A program made the position numbers and the translations under genes. 6,340 nucleotides of DNA, taken from contig NZ_JBMOUD010000033.1 of assembly GCF_049319665.1 (NCBI RefSeq), positions 1-6,340 on the forward strand, in the 5' to 3' direction. The notes beneath the pieces are model-generated. The model saw nothing but the letters and a program-made list of their open reading frames with translations. It was not told the origin of the DNA and did no database searches. Positions 1 to 3,146 of this stretch are shown in pieces. The stretch comes from JBMOUD01 sp049319665. Its GTDB lineage: Bacteria > Pseudomonadota > Gammaproteobacteria > Enterobacterales > Enterobacteriaceae. The stretch's first letter is position 1; each line of letters opens with the position of its first letter.

Positions 1-10
1 CTTTACTCAT
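1..10 (-). CDS. Start of a second leftward-operon gene, cut by the window edge
   Basis: Only the first codons (Met-Ser-Lys) are inside the window. The start is supported by GGAG at 20-17 on the minus strand, six bases before the ATG, and by its position directly after the stop codon of the N-like gene (21-23). It would be the second gene of the pL operon, where lambdoid phages carry ral, kil, single-strand-binding or other early accessory genes. The product cannot be identified. Confidence 0.5.
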
Positions 11-20
11 CTCTCACTCC

Positions 21-257
21 TTATCGAGCAGTCATCACTTCTGACTGCTTGCGATGACCTGCGTTGTAGATGGCGACCTGTGACAGGCAAATGTTATCCG
101 CGCTTGCCTCTGTCTTGATTCTTGCTGCTGCTGAATTAACAGCCTTGTAAACTCGGCTAGAACATCCAGCCAGCGCCGCGCCGACATTACGTTCAAGGCT
201 TGCCTCTGCTGCGCATTTGGCTCGATAACGAGCTGTGCGTCGTTCTCTTGAGTTCAT
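21..257 (-). CDS. N: N-like transcription antitermination protein (78 aa)
   Basis: This is the first gene of the pL transcript. N proteins bind boxB RNA in nut sites and, with NusA, NusB, NusE and NusG, make RNA polymerase pass terminators. The ATG at 257 has GGAG at 269-266 with eight bases of spacing; an upstream in-frame ATG (MPSPK) has no well-placed ribosome site and lies in a leader stem. Residues 1-24 form an arginine-rich segment (RERRTARYRAKCAAEASLER) like the boxB-binding helices of lambda, P22 and phi21 N. The last 18 residues (VAIYNAGHRKQSEVMTAR) closely resemble the C terminus of P22 N as I recall it (VALYAAGHRKSKQITAR). It is shorter than lambda N (107 aa) or P22 N (100 aa). The upstream nutL and the position facing cI support the call. 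The middle of the protein (residues 25-60) is not recognisable. Confidence 0.8.
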   Translation of the reverse strand: MNSRERRTARYRAKCAAEASLERNVGAALAGCSSRVYKAVNSAAARIKTEASADNICLSQVAIYNAGHRKQSEVMTAR

Positions 258-275
258 AATCAATTCTCCATTGAT

Positions 276-356
276 GAGTTTTGGTGATGGCATGCCGAGG
301 TGCTGATCTCCTTGGTTGCGCTTTTTCACGCTGCAATTCATGCCATCCCAAAACTC
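276..356 (-). repeat. Long inverted repeat in the N leader (possible RNase III stem)
   Basis: Positions 339-356 and 276-294 are complementary over 18 base pairs with one bulged base at 285, separated by a 44-base loop. In the leftward RNA the base of this stem is six bases before the Shine-Dalgarno of the N-like gene. Lambda has an RNase III-cut stem between nutL and N that governs N translation, and this repeat is in the same place. RNase III processing here is inference. Confidence 0.6.
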
Positions 357-365
357 ACGTTTTGG
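348..365 (-). other. Local RNA hairpin adjoining boxB
   Basis: In the leftward RNA, CCAAAAC (365-359), loop GTGA and GTTTTGG (354-348) form a perfect 7-bp hairpin directly after boxB. The GTTTTGG arm is also part of the long stem with 276-284, where CCAAAAC occurs again, so the two structures exclude each other. No U-run follows, so it is not an intrinsic terminator. Confidence 0.5.
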
Positions 366-402
366 TGCGCTTGTATCAGCGCATACCTAATTGTTAAAGA
401 GC
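366..402 (-). promoter_or_regulatory. nutL: nutL antitermination site (boxA and boxB)
   Basis: On the minus strand boxA is GCTCTTTAACA (402-392), a near-perfect NusB/NusE-binding box. Nine bases later boxB has stem GCGCT/AGCGC (382-378 with 371-367), extended by one outer T-A pair, and a six-base loop GATACA. The stem matches P22 boxB as I recall it (GCGCT-GACAA-AGCGC), but the loop is one base longer. It lies in the leader of the N-like gene and has a partner at 1658-1694. Confidence 0.85.
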
Positions 403-436
403 ATATCGACTCGGGTCATTTCGTTTCGATGTGCTT

Positions 437-465
437 ATTTAAAACTATGGTTGTTTTAATGTCAA
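437..465 (-). promoter_or_regulatory. pL: pL, leftward early promoter
   Basis: Minus-strand -35 is a perfect TTGACA (465-460), the spacer is 17 bases and the -10 is TTAAAT (442-437), giving a start near 430. OL1 covers the spacer and touches the -10, and OL2 abuts the -35, so repressor bound there would block RNA polymerase. The transcript runs through nutL into the N-like gene. Confidence 0.85.
441..454. promoter_or_regulatory. Operator OL1
   Basis: AAAAC-TATG-GTTGT matches nine of ten bases of the half-sites ACAAC/GTTGT. It overlaps the spacer and first -10 bases of pL. It shares the 10-base core AACTATGGTT with OR1, which lies in the equivalent place in pR. Confidence 0.8.
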
Positions 466-478
466 CAACAATGGTTGT
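465..478. promoter_or_regulatory. Operator OL2
   Basis: ACAAC-AATG-GTTGT is a perfect copy of both half-sites and lies exactly 24 bases from OL1, at the edge of the pL -35 box. Confidence 0.85.
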
Positions 479-488
479 TTTTATTTTA

Positions 489-502
489 AGTTTTTTGGTT
501 GT
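489..502. promoter_or_regulatory. Operator OL3 (degenerate)
   Basis: AGTTT-TTTG-GTTGT has one perfect half-site and one poor one. The call rests mainly on its exact 24-base phase with OL1 and OL2. A further lone GTTGT at 516-520 is out of phase. Confidence 0.5.
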
Positions 503-540
503 TTGTTTTTATGTGGTTGTTTTTGAGGTTTTTAAAGACG

Positions 541-567
541 AAAAAAATCCTGACATGAGCCAGGATT
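541..567 (-). terminator. Intrinsic terminator of the cI transcript
   Basis: On the minus strand ATCCTG (552-547 region) and CAGGAT pair as a perfect 6-bp stem (566-561 with 552-547) around an 8-base loop, followed by a run of Ts (547-541). It lies 18 bases after the cI stop codon and before pL, so repressor transcription would end before entering the pL operon. No rex-like gene lies between cI and OL. The stem is short, so efficiency may be moderate. Confidence 0.7.
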
Positions 568-584
568 AATTGTTTCCAGGTGTT

Positions 585-1301
585 TTATCGGCGGGTTCTT
601 ATAACTGAGTACCAGAAAACAAATCCAATAATATCTATTTCTGATTCATCTTCTACCTCGTCGTCGTTCTCGTCCCTGTTAAAGCTGCGGATTAATACTT
701 TGCCTCCGGGCTTTCTGTATAGCTGCTTAACTCTTCTCAACCCACCTTGGTCAATGGCGTAAATCTCCCCGTCAATGATCTTCTTATTGTGAGTATCAAC
801 AGCAACCGTTGCGCCATCAGGAATGACAGGCTCCATGCTATTTCCCTTTGCTGGGAAGCAGATCACGCCTTTACCATCCGTGGAAGCGCCAACCCTTCTT
901 AGGGTAGCTCTGGAAAATCTCAATTTAAACCCGTTATAGTCATCGTCACTCAGGCCTCCATCTCCCGCAGCTAACTCTATATCCCTCAAAAATGGAACTT
1001 CAACCTCATCACTTGGAACAGGCGAAGAGCTACTCCATGCATCCACCGTAGACCATTCAGATTCATCAGGTATCGACGATTCCCTTGTGCCATCTTGCAT
1101 ATCGTTGCCGTTAATAAGCCACAAGGCAGGAACGCCAAGTTCCTCAGCAATCTGAGCTGTGTATGTTGATGACGCAGCCAATCCCCTTTCCAATTTCTGA
1201 ATTGCGGCTTGGCTAATCCCCACCCTCTCACCTAACTCCTTTTGGGATAAACCCTTGCTTTTGCGGGAGTCACGCAATCTTTCGGCAAATGTATTTTTCA
1301 T
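585..1301 (-). CDS. cI: CI-type prophage repressor, self-cleaving (238 aa)
   Basis: This lysogenic repressor binds OL and OR and is inactivated by RecA-stimulated autocleavage. Residues 5-65 are an HTH_3 (Xre) domain with the helix-turn-helix at about 18-40 (LSQKELGERVGISQAAIQKL). Residues 100-235 are a LexA/S24 peptidase domain with the Ala112-Gly113 cleavage site (ELAAGDG), nucleophile Ser155 (GNSMEP) and Lys192 (RRVKQL). The recognition helix keeps the first glutamine of 434 repressor (Gln28 there, Gln31 here) but has Ala32 and Lys36 where 434 has Gln29 and Gln33. I chose ATG 1301 because it fits leaderless transcription from pRM; a TTG two codons upstream is open but would precede the predicted transcript start. 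An acidic stretch (210-221, DENDDEVEDESE) near the C terminus is unusual in density. The gene is expected to be transcribed from pRM in lysogens and from pRE when CII is active. Confidence 0.95.
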   Translation of the reverse strand: MKNTFAERLRDSRKSKGLSQKELGERVGISQAAIQKLERGLAASSTYTAQIAEELGVPALWLINGNDMQDGTRESSIPDESEWSTVDAWSSSSPVPSDEVEVPFLRDIELAAGDGGLSDDDYNGFKLRFSRATLRRVGASTDGKGVICFPAKGNSMEPVIPDGATVAVDTHNKKIIDGEIYAIDQGGLRRVKQLYRKPGGKVLIRSFNRDENDDEVEDESEIDIIGFVFWYSVIRTRR

Positions 1302-1307
1302 AATCAA

Positions 1308-1336
1308 AATCTACAACAACGGTTGTTTTCATACAA
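1308..1336 (-). promoter_or_regulatory. pRM: pRM, repressor maintenance promoter, leaderless
   Basis: The minus-strand -10 is TAGATT (1313-1308), identical to lambda pRM, with a weak -35 TTGTAT (1336-1331) at a 17-base spacing. Six bases separate the -10 from the cI ATG, so transcription should start at the A of the ATG, as in lambda. OR3 lies in the spacer, and OR2 ends just upstream of the -35, where bound CI could contact sigma. Confidence 0.75.
1313..1326. promoter_or_regulatory. Operator OR3
   Basis: ACAAC-AACG-GTTGT has both half-sites perfect and lies inside pRM between its -35 and -10. A site here would let Cro, or excess CI, shut off cI transcription. Confidence 0.85.
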
Positions 1337-1350
1337 ACGAATATAGTTGT
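1337..1350. promoter_or_regulatory. Operator OR2
   Basis: ACGAA-TATA-GTTGT matches eight of ten half-site bases and is exactly 24 bases from OR3 and OR1. It lies between the -35 boxes of pRM and pR, the place where lambdoid CI both represses pR and activates pRM. Confidence 0.75.
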
Positions 1351-1379
1351 TGCAATAAAAACAACTATGGTTTTATAAT
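1350..1379 (+). promoter_or_regulatory. pR: pR, rightward early promoter
   Basis: A perfect -10 TATAAT (1374-1379) follows TTGCAA (1350-1355) with an 18-base spacer. The start is expected near 1386, about 22 bases before cro. OR1 fills the spacer and touches the -10; OR2 meets the -35. The transcript covers cro, cII, the replication genes and, with antitermination, the nin-type genes. Confidence 0.8.
1361..1374. promoter_or_regulatory. Operator OR1
   Basis: ACAAC-TATG-GTTTT matches nine of ten half-site bases. It lies in the pR spacer in the same relation to the -10 as OL1 has to pL. Confidence 0.8.
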
Positions 1380-1407
1380 AACAACCACGAATCATATGGA
1401 GGTTGTC

Positions 1408-1635
1408 ATGAACGAAGTAATTAAAACCGCCATTGAGATTGTCGGTTCGCAAAAAAAACTTGGTAGTGCCTGCGGCGTATCTCAGCAGGCCGTTGGTAAG
1501 TGGCTGAGCAACAAAGCAAAGGTTTCCCCTGAAAAGGTGCCTTTAGTTGTTAAAGCAACGAAGGGATTAATCAAAGGTTACGAACTTCGCCCAGACATGC
1601 CACACCTGTTTAAGCGACCACGCTCAGCGGCATAA
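1408..1635 (+). CDS. cro: Cro-type repressor, YdaS/DicC-like (75 aa)
   Basis: First gene of the pR transcript, facing cI across OR. The ATG at 1408 is set by GGAGG at 1398-1402; the frame is open further upstream, but that region is the operator. The protein is a small HTH: residues 13-37 read GSQKKLGSACGVSQQAV and onward, with recognition-helix glutamines Gln26-Gln27 that match Gln28-Gln29 of 434 Cro. The tail GYELRPDMPHLF is typical of Cro/YdaS-family proteins in phages and DicC-type loci. Its expected role is to bind OR3 first and stop pRM, favouring lytic growth. Family membership and position make the call firm; operator preference is inference. Confidence 0.92.
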   Translation: MNEVIKTAIEIVGSQKKLGSACGVSQQAVGKWLSNKAKVSPEKVPLVVKATKGLIKGYELRPDMPHLFKRPRSAA

Positions 1636-1657
1636 GTAACAAGCAGTACAGCACCAC

Positions 1658-1694
1658 CGCTCTTTAACATCATTAGCCGCCCTGATTCGAGGGC
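1658..1694 (+). promoter_or_regulatory. nutR: nutR antitermination site (boxA and boxB)
   Basis: BoxA CGCTCTTTAACA (1658-1669) is followed after nine bases by boxB with stem GCCCT/AGGGC (1679-1683 with 1690-1694) and six-base loop GATTCG. The boxA, the 9-base gap and the hexaloop all parallel nutL, while the stem sequence differs and equals that of lambda boxB. It lies between cro and cII as in lambda. Confidence 0.88.
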
Positions 1695-1706
1695 ACCAAT
1701 ACAACA

Positions 1707-1729
1707 GTGGCACTCCACGGAATTGCCAC
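1707..1729 (+). terminator. Hairpin in the tR1 position
   Basis: GTGGCA (1707-1712) pairs perfectly with TGCCAC (1724-1729), and an alternative small hairpin GTGG-CACT-CCAC lies inside. Only a short TTT follows, so intrinsic termination would be weak. Lambda tR1 lies in this place, just after nutR, and is Rho-dependent; a similar role is inferred from position. Confidence 0.35.
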
Positions 1730-1759
1730 GTTTAAACACCAACACTTAACAACACAGGA

Positions 1760-1792
1760 ATATTAACAAATGGAAACTGCAAGTTATCGCAA
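1760..1792 (-). promoter_or_regulatory. pRE: pRE, CII-activated repressor-establishment promoter
   Basis: On the minus strand TTGC-GATAAC-TTGC (1792-1779) is an exact CII box, TTGC-N6-TTGC. A -10-like TAATAT lies at 1765-1760, 17 bases after the central -35 position. As in lambda the box is inside the first codons of cII. The transcript would run antisense through cro into cI. Confidence 0.85.
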
Positions 1793-2084
1793 GAAAGCAA
1801 CGAAAATCGAGTCTCAACTGCTGGGGAAACTAGCGATGTTCGGACAGGGTAAGTTCGCATCCTTTCTCGGCATGAATGAAGCGCAGGTAAGCAGAATGAA
1901 AGTGGCCCATGGAAACCAGAAGTACAGTTTCTTTGGCCTGATGGGAATGGCTCTGGCGATGCTTGAAGTTGAAGCGCCTGAATCTGATATCGCTAAAACG
2001 CTATTGCGAATTGAGCAGATGCTTACAAAGAAAAAATCCCCTGCGCTAACAGAGGATTCAAAGCAAATAACTATCGAGTTCTGA
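1770..2084 (+). CDS. cII: CII-type transcriptional activator (104 aa)
   Basis: CII activates pRE and so decides for lysogeny; it is a tetrameric HTH activator in lambda. The match to lambda CII as I recall it runs over nearly the full length: KIESQLLGKLAMFG aligns with RIESALLNKIAMLG, the HTH at about residues 27-45 (KFASFLGMNEAQVSRMK) with KTAEAVGVDKSQISRWK, and the end LTKKKSPALTEDSKQITIEF with the lambda C terminus. It is seven residues longer than lambda CII (97 aa), mainly after the HTH. The ATG at 1770 follows AGGA at 1756-1759. Its 5' end carries its own target box and its 3' end encodes the terminator of an oop-like antisense RNA. Confidence 0.94.
   Translation: METASYRKKATKIESQLLGKLAMFGQGKFASFLGMNEAQVSRMKVAHGNQKYSFFGLMGMALAMLEVEAPESDIAKTLLRIEQMLTKKKSPALTEDSKQITIEF
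2031..2058 (-). terminator. Intrinsic terminator of the oop-like RNA
   Basis: On the minus strand AATCCTCTG (2058-2050) pairs with CAGGGGATT (2043-2035) over nine pairs, one of them a G-U wobble, around loop TTAGCG, with a run of six Ts (2036-2031). It reads only leftward and lies inside cII codons for KKKSPALTEDS. Confidence 0.8.
2031..2082 (-). ncRNA. oop: oop-like antisense RNA against the cII 3' end
   Basis: A leftward promoter at 2117-2089 and an intrinsic terminator at 2058-2031 define a predicted RNA of about 52 bases that is wholly complementary to the end of cII. Lambda oop (77 bases) lies at the same place, ends in a terminator in the same conserved cII codons (KKxPA) and lowers cII expression by RNase III-dependent cleavage of the duplex. 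The start point is inferred from promoter spacing. Confidence 0.72.
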
Positions 2085-2088
2085 GGTA

Positions 2089-2117
2089 ATTATATATGCA
2101 AAACACTGGATCAACAA
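2089..2117 (-). promoter_or_regulatory. pO-like promoter of the antisense RNA
   Basis: A perfect minus-strand -10 TATAAT (2094-2089) has TTGTTG (2117-2112) 17 bases upstream. The -10 lies between the Shine-Dalgarno and the ATG of the small ORF at 2096, so polymerase start-up here may clash with rightward reading from pR. Confidence 0.68.
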
Positions 2118-2269
2118 ACAGTAAAAAACGACATCGAGTTGCGCGGCATCATCAACGGGCATCAACTCCAGACGCTTTAGTTTTGACATGCACTGATAAC
2201 CCAGAGTTCGGGAAAAAGTTCATTGAGATATTCAGATCGCTAAAGCCAAAGGGGAAGCCTGATGAGTAA
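2096..2269 (+). CDS. Small basic protein of unknown function (57 aa)
   Basis: An ATG at 2096 with GAGG at 2083-2086 opens a 57-codon frame that ends in TAA at 2267-2269, overlapping the start of the O-like gene by eight bases. The N-terminal 22 residues are rich in Lys, Arg and His (NSKKRHRVARHHQR) and the C-terminal half is predicted to be more ordered (NPEFGKKFIEIFRSL), ending in a lysine- and proline-rich tail. No family was recognised. Tight linkage downstream of cII and the overlap with the replication initiator argue for translation and perhaps translational coupling. Lambda has no gene in this gap. It could bind nucleic acid, judging only from charge. Confidence 0.65.
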   Translation: MQNTGSTNSKKRHRVARHHQRASTPDALVLTCTDNPEFGKKFIEIFRSLKPKGKPDE

Positions 2270-3146
2270 TGTCGTAGCGCTTCGTAAACCAGTCACAGAG
2301 AAGCCGGAGGCGACCGGTAAGGGGTTTGCCTTGCTGCACAGAAAAATAACGGAGCTGCCATTCTACGGAAAGGATTCTGAAGCTGTTCACTTGTGGGTTC
2401 ACTTCATACTAACCGCCAATCACGCGCCGGCTGTTATTAATACTGAATTCGGTGAGGTTCTGGTTCGGCGTGGCGAGTTTCTGACAGGCCGCAACAAGCT
2501 GGAGTTAGCTACTGGCATTGATAGTAATCGCATCAAATACCTGATCGGGAAGTTTGAAAAACTTGGCATGGTAAGCAAGAAAACCACAAAGAAATTCTCT
2601 CTGATTTGCGTCACAAAATACGACGAATATCAGCCGAATTTTGTGCCAACAGATTACCAACAAAGTGCCAACACAAACCCAGACATATCAACGCTTACAG
2701 CGGAGGTTGTGCCAACAGATTGCCAACAAAGTGCCACAAACAATGAATTAAATAATAACTCTATTACTAAAGTAATAGAGAGTGTCTCATCAGCGGAAAA
2801 GGCTGAGAAGAAAAAACCTACCCACTCATGCGAAGACGTAATTGCCGCTTACCATCGAATACTGCCTGAATGCCCTAGTGTTAGAGCACTGAGCGACAAG
2901 CGCAGGAATCAGATAAGAACCTTCTGGGCGAAAGCAGGGAAGATAACTCGTCAGCTTGATGGTGCGCCATTCAGCATGGCGGCATGGGAGGCGTACTTAG
3001 AATACATAGCGCTTAACTGCCGCTGGATGCTGGGTGCCAGACCGGACGGCAAGACTGGCAAGACATGGCGTTGCAAGAATATCGATTACCTTCTTAGCGA
3101 CGAGGTTTATTTGAAGGTTCGTGAGGGAAATAGCGATGACAATTGA
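2262..3146 (+). CDS. O: O-like replication initiator with internal origin (294 aa)
   Basis: This protein is expected to bind the origin iterons and recruit the phage helicase. Residues about 25-125 look like a winged-helix domain, including the segment GRNKLELATGIDSNRIKYLI (76-95) and FEKLGMVSKK after it. Residues 126-188 are a low-complexity linker with the octad PTDYQQSA repeated as PTDCQQSA 22 residues later; this is the coding side of the DNA iterons. Residues 188-290 form a C-terminal domain of phage replisome-organiser type (DVIAAYHRILPECP ... WRCKNIDYLLSDEVYLKVREG). The ATG at 2262 follows GGGGAAG-type bases and overlaps the preceding stop. Layout and origin position equal lambda O and P22 gp18, but the sequence is not close to lambda O. 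It overlaps the helicase start by 11 bases. Confidence 0.85.
   Translation: MSNVVALRKPVTEKPEATGKGFALLHRKITELPFYGKDSEAVHLWVHFILTANHAPAVINTEFGEVLVRRGEFLTGRNKLELATGIDSNRIKYLIGKFEKLGMVSKKTTKKFSLICVTKYDEYQPNFVPTDYQQSANTNPDISTLTAEVVPTDCQQSATNNELNNNSITKVIESVSSAEKAEKKKPTHSCEDVIAAYHRILPECPSVRALSDKRRNQIRTFWAKAGKITRQLDGAPFSMAAWEAYLEYIALNCRWMLGARPDGKTGKTWRCKNIDYLLSDEVYLKVREGNSDDN
2641..2739 (+). repeat. ori: Origin iterons: two 30-bp repeats with 11-bp phased heptamers
   Basis: Positions 2641-2670 and 2707-2736 are identical apart from one base (A2656, G2722), offset by 66 bases or 22 codons. Each copy holds three heptamers of form (G/A)CCAACA at 2645, 2656, 2667 and 2711, 2722, 2733 (the last is GCCACAA). 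All steps are 11 bases and the two sets are 44 bases apart, so all six lie on nearly one helical face. Position inside the initiator gene is as in lambda ori. Confidence 0.82.
2740..2780. other. AT-rich tract and perfect inverted repeat beside the iterons
   Basis: An AT-rich stretch (2740-2758) leads into CTCTATTACT-AA-AGTAATAGAG (2759-2780), a perfect 10-bp inverted repeat with a two-base centre. AT-rich DNA next to iterons is the usual unwinding zone, and lambda ori also has an inverted repeat beyond its AT-rich part. Function as the melting site is inference. Confidence 0.6.

Larger units (their letters stand above)
258..584. other. Gene-free pL/OL control region
   Basis: No gene is supported in these 327 bases. 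From right to left they hold the cI terminator, three operators over pL, the start of the leftward transcript, nutL and a structured leader in front of the N-like gene. The plus strand is strikingly T-rich between about 434 and 535 because GGTTGT half-sites recur on that strand (449, 473, 497 and 515). The open frame on the plus strand here is a by-product of this composition. Confidence 0.8.

Noticed and set aside
258..341. Longer N terminus (28 more residues) for the N-like gene
   Set aside because: The upstream starts lie inside the leader inverted repeat and lack a well-spaced ribosome site; ATG 257 has GGAG at eight bases.
300..569. Open frame of 89 codons on the plus strand across pL/OL
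   Set aside because: It lies over operators, pL and the cI terminator; its hydrophobic, Val/Phe-rich product is a by-product of the T-rich GGTTGT repeats, and there is no suitable ribosome site.
986..1231. 81-codon frame inside cI on the same strand
   Set aside because: It is a shifted frame of a clear, intact repressor gene and resembles no known protein.
1255..1407. Longer N terminus for cro
   Set aside because: The open frame extends upstream through OR, pR and even the cI start. The GGAGG before ATG 1408 and the pR start near 1386 exclude it.
2183..2205. TTGACA on the plus strand as a promoter
   Set aside because: No -10-like hexamer occurs at 16-18 bases; it is within the small gene at 2096-2269.
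2641..2739. CRISPR-like or minisatellite repeat
   Set aside because: There are only two 30-bp copies, in frame within the initiator gene, with internal 11-bp heptamers; origin iterons explain them.
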